Of a stretch of 64,000 nt of DNA, positions 22,801 to 34,565 are shown in pieces; within the stretch, counting starts at the first letter, position 1; each line of letters begins with the position of its first letter. The notes beneath the pieces are model-generated. The model saw nothing but the letters and a program-made list of their open reading frames with translations, was not told the origin of the DNA and ran no database searches. The DNA is from Tachypleus tridentatus (lineage: Eukaryota; Arthropoda; Merostomata; Xiphosura; Limulidae). Made by a program: the position numbers and the translations under genes. The stretch spans positions 47,176,782 to 47,240,781 of the forward strand of contig NC_134833.1 of the NCBI RefSeq assembly GCF_004210375.1, written 5' to 3'.

Positions 22801-23035
22801 CTAATTAATAACCTGACATCCAACTGCAACGCCCCCTACAATCCCATACCCGTTTATACTCTCGTCCCGAATAAAAGTGTCTGACAACGGTCAATTGCAA
22901 ACTTTCTCTTTGTTAATTTGAAGATAACCTAGAAAGGTCGAAACGTTGTTCTCTGCTTATCAATAAAAGCGTTAATACCCGTACCAGCCGTTCTGAGATA
23001 CATTTTTATTTCAAGTGGGTTTCTTGTCCTCAAAA
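22801..23035 (+). repeat. Penelope-like element 3' terminal region
   Basis: Directly downstream of the GIY-YIG frame. It contains TTTGAAGATAACCTAGAAAG and GGTCGAAACGTTGTTCTCTG. It then has CAGCCGTTCTGAGATACATT and CAAGTGGGTTTCTTGTCC, the same organisation as the PLE terminus at 30.2-30.4 kb. The GGTCGAAACGTTGTTC block is a common feature of animal PLE terminal repeats, where hammerhead-like RNA motifs have been described. Confidence 0.75.
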
Positions 23036-23040
23036 ACAGG

Positions 23041-23305
23041 TTCGAAGTGGTGACTATAGTATAAAAGTGGCGAATACAGTTTAAAATACGTATATATAGT
23101 CTTAGAAGTGGTGACCACAATTTAAATTAAATACAGTCTAAAATGTGTAATATAGTCTAGAAATGGTGCACACAGTCTAAAATATGCATATACGGTATAA
23201 AAGTAATGAACGTAGTATAAAAGTGATTAACACAGTAGAGAAGTAGTGAATTCGGTACAGAAGAGATGAACAGAGTCTGGAAGTGATGAACTCAGTCTGG
23301 AAGGA
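23041..23305. repeat. Degenerate ~20-bp tandem repeat
   Basis: AGTATAAAAGTGRTGAACAC-like units occur about 12 times with drift (GTCTAGAAATGGTGCACACA, GTCTGGAAGTGATGAACTCA). A simple minisatellite. Confidence 0.75.
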
Positions 23306-24921
23306 AGATACACTTTTATTATTGAGTAGAAAAACAAATATCAAATTTGCTTTTAATAAATTTATTATTGGTACATATTTGCAACTAGTAGCTCACTACT
23401 ATATTAATATCGTAACAACATCATTAAATACGTGTAAGAAGCCTACGTTTATTCACATGTGTGTGTGTGGTGAACATTTGTCAACAAGATGAAAGTTCCC
23501 ACGAAAAATGTCTGGATTTTATTTTCTTGATTCAAAGCACTGGATTTATTTGCATTTTATTAAAAACTAAATTGTTATATTCTTACAAATAGCTGTGGTA
23601 TAACGAGTCAAGCACTTTAGTTTAACACTTTTTTAAAGCAAACATACGCTTGTAAAGAGGAAAACTCAATTCTGCTCGAACAAAATTGCTGTTTATTTTT
23701 ATACGAATATATAATACTTATCGAAATAATTTATATAGCTACTTTGCATTATAACATTTTAAAGTATTCGTTATTATTTACCAACACACTTTTAAACGAC
23801 TGATACTCTGTATTGGCTTTTCTAATTAGCTGAAATAATTAATAAAATGCACAACCACTGATTACGTAGGAACGGTCAATAGGAAAGAAAGATCAATCAT
23901 TTTCACTCGAAAGGAAGAGAATAATATTTTTAAAATGCGCAGAACATTTGTTGTAAAGTGCTAGAAACGATTTCTTTTTGAAGATATATATAGCATTAAC
24001 GTTTCATGAGATGTAAGAGCATTTAAATAATTAACATACTTTCTGTGTATATTTATATATATTAATAACTTATTTTAGACATTTTCTTTTTTCTATGTGG
24101 CTCAACTAGAAAGGAATCTCAATTCATTGGGAACTTTGTGGCTGAAATTACAGTTGGAATTCATGTGAGAAAAAACATCCATTTACCAGAAGCTCTGCAA
24201 GACTGTCCGTGTTGTACTTTTCTTTTCTCTGTCGTTAGAAATAATTAGAAAGTAAAATATACAGTTTAGTGCATATTTTTATATTTTTGTGTGCTTAACT
24301 CTTTAAATGAAAACATTACATCACATTTATGTCAACTGCTCCAAAATTAAGGTATTTTGTATCGATAGAAATCCGCTCATGAAAGTGAGAACAGATTGTG
24401 TGGTTAGGGAATGTGAAAAACTTATAATTATCTCTACACCAGTTAGAAGAGTTATATAGAAAACTTTTAAATAGACCGATATCCGTAACAAAACATTATG
24501 TTAGTATACCTGTATATTTGCGGTGAAGACCCAAAATTTTGGATTGTTCTTTAAATGAATCATGCTTATTGGCAACCCTAATTTTAATGACAATCTTTTG
24601 GTTGTGCAACAACTGTGCTGTCGTTGACAATCAAGATTTCACTGACAACAATCTAGTTGTGTAGGTTCAACAGACTGGTAATGTACTATAGACTTATAGA
24701 ATCTAATAATGTGATAAAACATCTTAAAGCTATAGAGTTTGATGAAGATAAATCTGACGAAATTATAAAAATAGGAAATAGGTACTCTTTTTTAAAAAAA
24801 ATGACATAAACAAGATAAGTACATTAAAGTGAAAAAGTAATAATAAAAAAATAAACAAATAATTTAAGATATGATACACAGTGTTGACATTATTTCCTTA
24901 AGCTACACATACCTATTTTGA
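23306..24921. other. AT-rich intergenic DNA
   Basis: No gene or repeat copy supported. Confidence 0.5.
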
Positions 24922-25036
24922 CGCCTCCCTCTAGTGGCATGACTGAGGACTTTTAACGCTAAAATGTGAGGGTTCGATACTCATTGTGGGCAGAGCATAG
25001 ACAGCCCATCCTGCAGCTTTGTACTTAACAACAACA
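24922..25036 (+). mobile_element. S2 SINE
   Basis: CCCTCTAGTGGCATGACTGA, GAGGGTTCGATACTCATTG (B box), GTGGGCAGAGCATAGACAGC and GCAGCTTTGTACTTAACAA. Moderately diverged. Confidence 0.8.
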
Positions 25037-25640
25037 AACCCTGTTATGACTCCATGTGTAAAAGCTGTAATATTTATGAGAGTCACACTAGAGATTAATA
25101 TTTTAACGTTGAGTAAGTACTACCAGCAGTAAATGTCAAACCTTAACCTTGGTTGTTTACTTTTTACAATTGCCTTTTTACTTTTAGCTACATATCTTGT
25201 TTCTGCATTTTTGTAAAGATTTTCTGGCTCTTGTCATTTATTTGATGAATGAATCTATCTGGTTATACAATTGTTCTGCTTGTTAAAGTAAACTTCTTGA
25301 GTGCAATAATATCTTCTAGGTCAACACTGTATCAAGCTGTTCTTGTTATGATTAATAGTTGAGCAAAGAGAAATATGTTTGCTTTCCAATTGAGAAGTCC
25401 TGATCCAACTTTCATGTACTTTTCAGATGCATTCCAATTCAAAAGTGTGACCTTAAGACATCTTGTCCCAAATGTTGATTGATTTGGTATTTTATGGCAC
25501 AAAGCAGCTATGCTATCTGTTCCAAACATCCAGTAAAAATTAAAGTAAAATTAAGAAATTTATAAAAGGAATTTAAAGTAAAATAAAACAAAGTAAAAAA
25601 AGCATAAAGCCTATGTTTACATCTAGTTTACAGCATTAAG
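25037..25640. other. Intergenic DNA with one unassigned minus-strand frame
   Basis: A 65-codon minus-strand frame at 25332-25529 (MFGTDSIAALCHKIPNQSTF at its start) could not be assigned to a family. The rest is AT-rich. Confidence 0.4.
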
Positions 25641-28600
25641 AGAAAACATACAGTAATACAAGTGGTAGAGGAATTTCTGTAGCATAACTGTAATTATCTG
25701 AACTCGCCAGGAAGACAAACAAATAAGTACAAAAACCACCATCAGTCACCTGAAATTGGCCTTTCCAGTTCTGTTTTCGAGTTATTTGAAGTTACGGCCA
25801 TTTTCTAATTTCAAATCGAACTAGTTGGACTTTGATTCTTAAAAGAATATCACATTAAAAAAGTTCTAATGTATAAAATTAAAAAATTAAATAGTATTAA
25901 AAAGATTAATGGCCTTTAAAAAACTAAAAACATTTCCAAGATGGACAGTGTCACCATCACCAATAACACTGTCTAGCGTTATGGATAAACCTTGAGACAG
26001 AACATGTTTAAAGTGGTGCCGTTGTTGAAAGTCATAACGACGGCAAGACAGTAACATGTAGCTTATTATGACCTGAGTATTACACAGACAACAGATTAGT
26101 GTATCAGTTCCAGGTAAAAGAAAACGATGAGTTAAAAAACTGTGACCAATGCGTAGTCTAGTTAGAACAACTTCCTCTTTCTGATCCTTACGGAAGCAAG
26201 ATGGCCAAAGTCCAACAGAAGGTTTTATTAGGAAAAGCTTGTTTTCGCGTTGGTCACTCCAAGTGGACTGCCAACTGGCACGGAGCCGAGCCTTGAATAC
26301 AGGACCATAGTCCATGTATGGAACAAGCACAGCAGTGATAGTGCCAGAGCAGATAAATTTAGCTGCAGTATCGGCGAGCATGTTTCCGTGAATACCAATA
26401 TGGCCCAGCATCCAGAACAACTGGATAGAAGTAGATGTTAAAGAGAAATTGGCCAGTCAGTTTTGAATATTGACGAGAATAGCTTAGAACTAATGTGAAG
26501 TGATTCCAGGACCAGTAGAGAACTAAGCTAGTCAGTATAAATAGTGCAATTTGAGTTCTGTTAAGCTTCTACGTGATCCAGGGCAAGAGAAATGGCGTGC
26601 ATTTCAGCAGTGAACACAGAAACTGCAGAGGGGATTCTGCACGCAACCACCGAAACACAGCAAACCATGACAAAGCCCACACAGTCACCTAATTTTGAAC
26701 CATCTGTATAAATAGGAATGAAAGGATGATTCGAAATATGTTCAGCAAATAACAGACAGTATTTCCAATCGGGAATGTCTGTTTTTCCCAGATAACTTAA
26801 AGATAAGTCACATTTGGTGACTGTAAGAAGCCATGGTTGGATATGCTGACCAGTGGATACAGCAATGGTATCCAAGGACATACCCAATTCATCCAGCTGC
26901 GCCTGGATACGAAGACCAAAAGGAGCAATTTCAGATCGTGTGTTCTGAAAAAGTATGACCCACCGAGGAAGGAAAACACAACCCCAGGTGGAGTCTTTGG
27001 AAAAGAACGAAGTTTCAGAGCATATAATAAAGACAGTTGCAAATGGAGGAGATGCAAAGAAGGTTCATGAAACTCTGTGTATAAGCTCTGAACTGGGGAA
27101 ATACGGAAAGCCTCAGTACAGAACTGAAGTCCTTGATGATGAATGGGGTCCAGAATCTTTAAGGCCGAGGTCCTGGCAGAGCCATAAACCAATGATCCGT
27201 ATTCGAGTTTCAATCAAATAAGAGCACAATATATATTTAGCATAGAACATCAATCTGTTCCTCAAGTGGTGGAAGAGAGGACACAAAAGATGTTCAGTTC
27301 TCTTGTGCATTTGACCCGTAGCTGCTTGATGTGTGGTATAAAGATCAGCTTATGGTCAAAGATAAGCCCCAAGAACTTTGTTTCAAGGACCACAGGCAGC
27401 ACAACTTCACCGATACGGAGTTCAGGATCAGAGTGAATACCTCGTTTGCGGCAAAAGTGCATGCAAATGGTTTTGGAGTGAGAAATGTTGAAAATGTTTG
27501 CTGTGGTCCACTTCAGTAAGTGATTGAGGGCAGTCTGTAGCTGCTGCTTAATATACCTCATGTTTGACAGCTGACGCAAAATGTGAAAGTCGTCGACAAA
27601 GATACCGTTTGCAATTGTAGAGAGTAGTTGTCCACTGATGACATTAATCTTTATAATGAAAAGTGTGACACTCAAGACACAGCCCTAAGGGACTCAAAGC
27701 TTCTGTTGGAAAGAATGGGAAAGTGTCAAACCCAATCAGACTTGGAATCGCCAGTTCATTAAAACTATTTTATAAAACTCGATAAACTGCCACGCAATCT
27801 ACATGAATGGAAGTCTCGCAAGATGCCATATCTCCATGTTGTATAATAAGCTTTCTCAAGGTGAAAAATACAGAAATAAGATGTTGTTGCTTGAGAAAGG
27901 CTTCCGTAATTAATGTTTCAAGTCGAATCAGGTGATTTTTTGGTGGAACTCTGTCTTCAGAACCCACACTGGGTGAGCGAGAGGAGGTTGTTTGATTCGA
28001 GGAACCAAACAAGACGAGCATTAACCATCCTCTCTAAGATCTTACAGAGACAGATCGTTAAAACAATAGGAAAATAGTTCAAAGGAATATATGGATCCTT
28101 CCGAGGTTTACAAAAAGGAAGTACAAGCATCGGGAAAAAACATTCTCTTGCCAAATCCGGTTAAAAACAACCAGAGAATAGCAAGAGAGGCAGGAGAAAG
28201 ATGTTGCAATATATCATAATGAATATCATCAAGTCCGACTCATGTACTGCCAGACCGATGAAGAGCAAGTTGAAGTTCCACCAGTGTAAGGGGTCAATTA
28301 TAGTCATAGAGACGACCAGCCCAAAAGGAAAGAGGCGATCGTTATGCCCGTGGTTTGATGGTTAAGGAGAGGGGGATGAAGCAGAAGTGCTAGGTGTATG
28401 AGAAAAGGCTTCTGCTGAGAGTATTGATGAGTACTTCCAAAGTATATGGAATTGGTGGTAGAAGAAATGATAGGAGTGTATTTAATCCAATATTCTTTCT
28501 GGTTTTGACGTCTGACCTGCAGACATTTGTACGGGTCCGCTTAAATTCAATGCGGTTTAAAAATGTGGGATACCTACGAAAGGTATCCCAAACTCGTTTT

Positions 28601-29426
28601 TGAGTTTATCTTTTCATGTGGGAGGCATAATTCCGCCAAGAACAAGGATACGGTGGGAAACGTGACCAGGTTTTAGAAATACACTGAACAGCTGCCTGGA
28701 CAATACAGTTAGTTACTGCTGTCATACAGTCATTTATCGATGGCTTACACAAGATGGCAGAATCAAGTTCTGCGAGAGCAGTGAAAAAGGGCCAGTTAGG
28801 CTGGTCGAACTTCCGTCAAGGCACTCATATTGGATGGCATCGACAACGGCCAGTCTCTCTCAAAATGATAGGAAAATTGTCACTGCCCCGTGGATTACTA
28901 TCGACAAGTAAGTGAAAAGTAAAAGGAAGCAGATAAAAAGATCTATAGCAATAAAATACTGACTAGGTACACGAAAATAGGTATAAGAACCAATATTGAA
29001 GGGAGATAGGTTGTGATCTGAGAGCATATGTTCTATAGCACCACCCCAGAGGGTATTATGTCCATTGAAATCCCTCACAAGTAAATGGGGATGGTAACTG
29101 CTCAGTCAGAGCATCAAGGTCTCAATGATTATAGATCTCTTCAGGAGGCAGGCTGAGAGAACAAATAGTGATGGTATGACTCAAGGAAACAGCCTCCATG
29201 GGTGGGCACATACTGATCAATGAGTAATGCCACCCAACCATGCACTCCTCCATCACATGATCTGTCGTTTCTCTACAAGGAAAATTGCCGAAGGGTAACT
29301 GTATCAGCAGGTGTAAGAAACGTTTCCTGTAAGGAGAGATACATGTAAAGGTAAGAATCAATCAAATCCTAAATGTCATCTATATTTGATCTGAAACCTC
29401 AACAGTTCCATTGGATCAGAGTGGCC
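25641..29426 (-). pseudogene. LINE ORF2: endonuclease, reverse transcriptase, RNase H (decayed)
   Basis: Read on the minus strand from 29426: start MATLIQWNC, then APE endonuclease pieces (SLQETFLTPADTVTLRQF; later RDFNGHNTLW and ICS-type residues). RT pieces follow: KPRKDPYIPLNYFPIVLTIC, LERMVNARLVWFLESNNLLS, LTQCGF, a damaged fingers/palm junction, FVDDFHILRQLSNMRYI (catalytic VDD intact), and TKFLGLIFDHKLIFIPHIKQ. RNase H follows with IPIYTDGSKLGD, VFTAEMHAISLALDHVEA, CTIYTD and GHIGIHGNMLAD, so all acidic catalytic positions can be seen. The C-terminal CCHC-like tail (LICCLCNTQVIISYMLLSCR) ends near 25887, then a 3' UTR to about 25641. This is a jockey/I-like LINE. Many stops and frameshifts and at least two deletions make it dead. 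Confidence 0.88.
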
Positions 29427-29429
29427 ATT

Positions 29430-30060
29430 GTTATTTATGTGAGGAGAATGTATCGGGAAGACTTTATGTTTGCAACACTTTTTTTTTTATTGATCTATCT
29501 ACCTCCTTGGATTCTGTCCTGGGTCGAGTAGGGAAGCCTTGTCTGTGGACAACGATTCCAATGACTGAGGGCGTGAAGGAATGTTCGATTTACTTCTCGG
29601 GGCTGCAGAAGAGGATAGACCCGAGGAAACACTTGAACCTGAAGAAAGTGGAACTGGGTAGTCACTGGAAGGAGTGGTAGGGACAGAGATGAGATTAGAC
29701 GTAGATGCGTCAACCTTTTTAATTATGGAGGACATACGATTCTAAGAGGTTTTGCAAACGGTTCTGCTGGAGGCACGGAGAGATCTGTCTGCACTCCTAC
29801 TGTAGCAGTGGAATGGAGTGCAGCAGCATATGCCTGAGATGGAGTTGGAGACAATATAACTGCATGAGTCAAATAATTGCACTTATTATTACTGTAGTTT
29901 TCCTCATAAATACATCTTTATTTGATGATGTCTTTACGGACGAAACCATTCCAGTAATAAAGGAAATGTATGTGAAACTTTTTTTGCTTTCCCCAACTCC
30001 GTGATTATGAAGTTTCACCAAGTACTGACGGTTTCAATGTATTTATTTACTGAACTTATT
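29430..30060 (-). pseudogene. LINE ORF1 (gag-like) C-terminal remnant
   Basis: Just upstream (minus strand) of ORF2. The visible frame has SPTPSQAYAAALHSTATVGV, QTDLSVPPAEPFAKPLRIV and, in a shifted frame, SSIIKKVDASTSNLISVPTT. It ends in a Ser/Pro-rich tail with PRSKSNIPSRPQSLESLSTD and KASLLDPGQNPRR. This low-complexity C-terminal tail directly before ORF2 is usual for jockey-like ORF1 proteins. Residues like FPLLLEWFRP upstream (about 29940-30000) probably belong to the same ORF. The N-terminal part is missing, so the element is 5'-truncated near 30060. Confidence 0.65.
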
Positions 30061-30228
30061 ATAAAGCGGTGTTTTATGACTAATAATTAAGCCGTAGTAT
30101 TCAAAGTTGCCTAATAATCCCGACAGACCACAGATCCCTTCTCCCTACTCTAGCCTGAAGCATTTTTAATGTCCATGTACAATCCGTTTACGCATGCGTG
30201 ACCAGATGTTTGCACAAGGTTATCACTA

Positions 30229-30379
30229 ATCAGTGATGTCGAGAAACCCACTTGTTGAGAAATTTATATGCAAAAACGGCTCGTTTGGGTTGAGAAAATA
30301 TTTTACATAGAAGGTCGAAACGTTGTTCGCTCTTCTATGTAAAATATTTTCTCAACCCAAACGAGCCGTTTTTGCATAT
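30229..30379. mobile_element. Minimal palindromic Penelope-like insertion with 13-bp target duplication
   Basis: A 50-bp arm at 30264-30313 is the perfect reverse complement of 30332-30381, separated by an 18-nt loop GTCGAAACGTTGTTCGCT. The left arm extends outward through ACCCACTTGTTGAGAAATTT, which in reverse matches the PLE terminal sequence at 23000-23035 (CAAGTGGGTTTCT). AAGGTTATCACTA occurs at 30216-30228 and 30380-30392. So only two opposed PLE ends are present, with no coding sequence. PLE copies with inverted terminal segments at the 5' side are known; this one is reduced to that junction. Confidence 0.85.
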
Positions 30380-30392
30380 AAGGTTATCACTA

Positions 30393-30937
30393 GTTCTTGC
30401 AGCTAATCCACCTGCAGGCTGTTCAGTTGTAGTATTGGTTTTTCGAACCTAAAGAAAGAAGTTGTGACACTATTTTTCTCAAGAGTTGCCTTATATTCCA
30501 GATCGCCCTATTATCGTGATAGTACGCTAATTATAACTGAAGTTCATTTGCATAGTATTTGTACAATTTTTCAGTTTATCAGTCATATACCGTAATACCT
30601 CAAAATCCCTAACACTGTTAGAATTATCTAATAATTTAATGACACCATTATATTTTACATATTTAATAGCTTTGCTCCTACCAATATAACAAATATAATT
30701 TAAAATACGTACAGGCACTTGCACTTCCTTATATACTTCACACTAACGTAATTATTAAAGAAACAAGAGTTGAAAAGTTAAAATAAAATATAATTTACTA
30801 TTCTCTTCGTAATTCTAGCTACAACTTGAAGACAAAACTATTAAAATAATAACTTTCAGCACGCACACTGAAAGCTAGATAAAATAAGTGCAATTCAAAA
30901 ACTTGCATCTTATATGTCGTGGTAACTAAGTAATTAA
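30393..30937 (-). other. Intergenic DNA with a possible unassigned exon (about 30525-30746)
   Basis: On the minus strand a 72-residue frame starts after a good acceptor (CTTTAATAATTACGTTAG). It reads CEVYKEVQVPVRILNYICYI, GRSKAIKYVKYNGVIKLLDN and SNSVRDFEVLRYMTDKLKN. It is lysine/valine-rich and looks protein-like rather than random. It has a faint ARM/HEAT-repeat flavour but no family was recognised. No donor site was found before the stop. Could be chance in AT-rich DNA. Confidence 0.25.
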
Positions 30938-31270
30938 ACAGCTTTCTGTTGTACCTTTCAAGAACCTGCAATGTAATATCATAACAATTTTAATTCAACA
31001 ACTTTCTGTTGTACCTTTCAAAAACCTATCATAATTTTAATTCAACAATTTTCTGTTGTACCTTTCAAGAACCTACAATGTAATATCATAACAATTTTAA
31101 TTCAACAACTTTCTGTTGTACTTTTCAAGAACCTACAATGCAATATCATAACAATTTTAATTCAACAACTTTCTGTTGTACTTTTCAAGAACCTACAATG
31201 CAATATCATAACAATTTTAATTCAACAACTTTTTTTTTGTACCTTTCAAGAACTTACAATGTGATATCAT
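30938..31270. repeat. 60-bp minisatellite, 6 copies
   Basis: AACTTTCTGTTGTACCTTTC, AAGAACCTACAATGTAATAT and CATAACAATTTTAATTCAAC form the unit. Starts fall near 30938, 30998, 31046, 31105, 31165 and 31225; the second unit has a 13-bp deletion. Confidence 0.9.
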
Positions 31271-32110
31271 GACAATTTTAGATAATTGTTAATGTAATAA
31301 AAACTAAGATGCGTTTTTTCCATAAAGTCAAAATTTATAAACTGCCATGATAAATACTGGTGCACTACATGATGTCACAGTGGATCAGCAATATTGTGTT
31401 AAATATTGTCGTGACATGATATACGATCACTCGGTTTCTATCGGGGCAATACTGAATCATACAGATAATTCACATAAAAGTGGCCTTAAAAGTTAATTGA
31501 TGTTCAAGATACGTTTTTGTGAAAGTAAGAACTATGTAAAAGAAATTTTCCTTATGTGTAAAATTTTGACAGTTTGTAAACACAATCACTATTCTCTTGA
31601 GTATCAAAATACCAGATATAATTAGATGGATGACATACTCTTCTTACCCACACAGTTAAAATATGGCGAGAAGAATATATACCAAAAAAGTAAATGAAAG
31701 GTAATAAGGGAGTAACTGAGGTATAAGTTCTTTCAGGCAGTTAACTAACGATTAGAAGTCACTAAAGCCTTAATGTCAACAATCAATATTAATTTAGATT
31801 ACTTTTATCAATAAAATAGTTACATGCTTTGTTTGTAATGATACTTAGATATAAAATTATTTTCCACGCATTTATACAAAAGAATTATGATATGATCAGT
31901 TTATCATAACACCTTCTGATATATTTCGAAATATTTATAACTAATTTTTGATTGTTTAATGAAATAAAATTCCTCACAAGTGCTTTAAATTACGAAACTG
32001 ATTTAATAAAATTGTTTAATATTCGTAAACAAATATGTTGACATTATGATATATAAAATGAACTATCTCACAGCAATAAACAAATTACGTTAATAATGTA
32101 ATGAAACTTG
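31271..32110. other. AT-rich intergenic DNA
   Basis: No feature recognised. Confidence 0.5.
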
Positions 32111-32121
32111 AAACATCGTTT

Positions 32122-32394
32122 GGGCCCGGCATGGCCTAGCGCGTAAGGCGTGCGACTTGTAATCGAGGATCGCGGGTTCGCGCCCGCGTCGCGCTAAACA
32201 TGCTCGCCCTCCCAGCCGTGGGGGTGTATAATGTGACGGTCAATCCCACTATTCGTTGGTAAAAGAGTAGCCCAAGAGTTGGCGGTGGGTGGTGATGACT
32301 AGCTGCCTTCCTTCTAGTCTTACACTACTAAATTAGGGACAGCTAGCACAGATAGCCGTCGAGTAGCTTTGTGCGAAAATTCCCAAACAAAATT
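32122..32394 (+). mobile_element. S1 SINE, full length, with 10-bp target duplication
   Basis: Head GGCCCGGCATGGCCTAGCG, B box GGTTCGCGCCC, full body, CAAACAAAATT tail. AAACATCGTT at 32111-32120 and 32395-32404. Confidence 0.95.
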
Positions 32395-32588
32395 AAACAT
32401 CGTTCGAAAATTCTACAAATTCTTTATTTGTTCTATAAATCTGAACAGAAATTATTGTTACGGAAAAACAGAAACCTCATTCCATTGATTGTTTAATATT
32501 CTATAAAGAAACTTCTGGAATTTCAAGTATTATTATTTTGAATTGAATTTGTTGAGTATCAAATGACTGTTTATGTTCATGCTAACGG

Positions 32589-32968
32589 TTGACAGCTGAT
32601 CCAAAGAGAGTTTGTTTTCACTGATTGATATGAAATTATTTTATATAATGTTAATAGATAGCCATAAATCTTAGAAAAACCCACGCCTGACTTTTATTTT
32701 CTTTATTGTATTTTAAGAATTGGGATGCTTATTTGAAATTAAGCATAGAGTTACAGAATGAATTACCTATTGCCCTGTCTACTACGAGTATCGAAAGCTG
32801 TTTGTAGTGTTGTAAGTCCGCAGACATATCGTTGTACCACTGGGGAGTTTGACAGGTGATCCAAAGAGAGTTTGTTTCTGCTGAATGATGTGAAATTATT
32901 CCATAAAATTTCAACTCAAAATCATAAACTTAGATAAACCGATGCCTGATCTTTATTTTGTTTTGTAT
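32589..32968. repeat. 120-bp direct duplication flanking an S2 SINE
   Basis: 32589-32710 and 32849-32968 match: TTGACAGCTGATCCAAAGAG / TTGACAGGTGATCCAAAGAG through TGAAATTATT and TTTATTTTCTTT. The S2 SINE lies between them. Confidence 0.8.
32722..32848 (-). mobile_element. S2 SINE, minus orientation
   Basis: GAAATTAAGCATAGAGTTAC, GAATGAATTACCTATTGCCC, ACTACGAGTATCGAAAGCTG and GCAGACATATCGTTGTACCA. Located between the two duplicated flanks. Confidence 0.75.
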
Positions 32969-33518
32969 CCAGCAATACAAAATTACAATGATTTAGTGTA
33001 CCAGTATTCGTTACAACGGAGTAGATTATTTTTCAGTTTTCTTATAACACCGGGTAATATATACTGAAAAAGCTCTTGTTTTCCTTATATTTCATTCAAA
33101 ACAAGAATCAGAACTGAGTCATCTAATGGAGTGTAGAGTGTGTATGAAAGAGGTGGATTTTTACAAACTCATATTTAAGAGTTATTACTATGGATTATAT
33201 ATATATAGTGCGAGAGAGTAACTTGCAAAAAGTGTGACTTCTCATTGGCTTGCTCCTACTTCCTTTAATACAAAAACTATTTCTATAAGAACTCATCAAT
33301 TGAATAAACCCTTCCATATGATAAATACAATTTTAATATTAACGATTTACTACTCTGTTTAACTTCCCTTTCACAACATTAGAAACTTACTAAGATATTT
33401 CCAAATAGCTCAACAACTATAACGAACCCTGTTTAAAATCAGAATGCTTAAATAATTTCTTCACATAAACAGGTATTTAACATTCATAACGTTCTTTGCA
33501 CAATTGAATAAATAAGTT
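32969..33518. other. AT-rich intergenic DNA
   Basis: No gene or repeat copy seen. Confidence 0.5.
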
Positions 33519-34430
33519 TTATAATCCATATTTGTCTAAATAGAAAAGCCACAAACAGTTAATTGGTCCAGGTGATCTGTTTACTGAAATTTTGTTTTCA
33601 GGCTCCATATCAGGAATGAAGTTTGACGTTTCCCAATGAATATTTTGCCTACTACTGTTTGAAAAATGGTGAATCTTATTAAAAGGTTCAAAGGTTACTT
33701 TCTTGAGTTGTACGATATTTATTACAGCCTTTTCTGAAAACAATATATTGTATTTTGCGAACTTTGTCGGTATGGTAAATAAATGGTGGTAGTGGTGGTG
33801 ACTTTCTTATCTTTATTTCTGTTGTGGTCTTCTTCAAGGAGTTTTTGATGAAAGAGGAGGTGTAACTATTCTGTTTAAAACTCTCTACGATCTTTTGGCG
33901 TTCTGCTCTCTTGTTTAACCATTGGATTATACCACGTTTTCTTGAGGTTGGATGATAGGACTGGAAGTATAGGGTATCTGTCCGTGTGGGTGAGTCTTCT
34001 GTATACAGTTGTGGTTATATGTTTTGCTTGTTTGCTGATGAGTATATCAAGAAACGATACACTGTTTTGTTCCTCTATTTCCATATCAAAATGGATTCTT
34101 TTGTCTGCAGAATTGAGATGTTCTAAGAAGGCTGGTAAGTTTTCCTGACAGTGGAGCCAAATAACAAAGGTGTCGTCAACATAACATCTGTATAAACTTA
34201 GTTTGGTATGGATAAAAATGTCTGCTAGGATTGAAGAGAGTGGGGATCACATGGCTAGACCTTCTGTTTGTTCGTAGAATCCCTCGTTGTATTGGAAATA
34301 GGTTGATTGTAGTCAAATGATTATTAGTTCCGTTATGGCATCTATTTTCATATCTGTTCTGTGTGGTAAAGAGTTGTCATTCAGCAGCCGTTGTCTGATG
34401 ATGTACCAATGTTCAAACCTCAGGAAACCT
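33519..34430 (-). pseudogene. Penelope-like element reverse transcriptase (C-terminal half)
   Basis: On the minus strand the frame has LLNDNSLPHRTDMKIDAITE, STYFQYNEGFYEQTEGLAM, a stop in place of the usual Gly, then SPLSSILADIF. The catalytic CYVDDTFVIW (YVDD at 34172-34183) is intact. Then FLEHLNSADKRIHFDMEIEE, NSVSFLDILISKQ, TTTVYRRLTHTDRYPI and KKTWYNPMVKQESRTPKDR. This order is diagnostic of PLE RTs. Downstream TTTTIYLPY marks the start of the PLE linker, but beyond about 33780 the sequence no longer matches and no GIY-YIG motif is seen. At least three stops are present. The N-terminal RT half is missing. Confidence 0.87.
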
Positions 34431-34439
34431 TTACATTGG

Positions 34440-34545
34440 CTGCCATTGGTTTAATCAACAGGAAATCTCTCCTCCAATCAGAAACAGGGATAATCCAACC
34501 AATCATAACACGCTCTTTACAATCCACCAGAACACTATAAAAGAC
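34440..34545 (+). promoter_or_regulatory. CCAAT/TATA promoter-like block before repeat A
   Basis: It contains CCAATCAGAAAC and CCAACCAATCATAACACGC, a reversed CCAAT (CCATTGG) and TATAAAAG at 34536-34543. Repeat A begins about 30 bp after the TATA box, the usual distance to a Pol II start. It could drive the adjacent LINE. Alternatively it is the end of the neighbouring PLE or of another repeat. Confidence 0.4.
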
Positions 34546-34565
34546 CGACAACACCTAGACACACA

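Noticed and set aside
27331..27519. Plus-strand frames between 26.2 and 29.7 kb
   Set aside because: They are antisense shadows of the minus-strand LINE.
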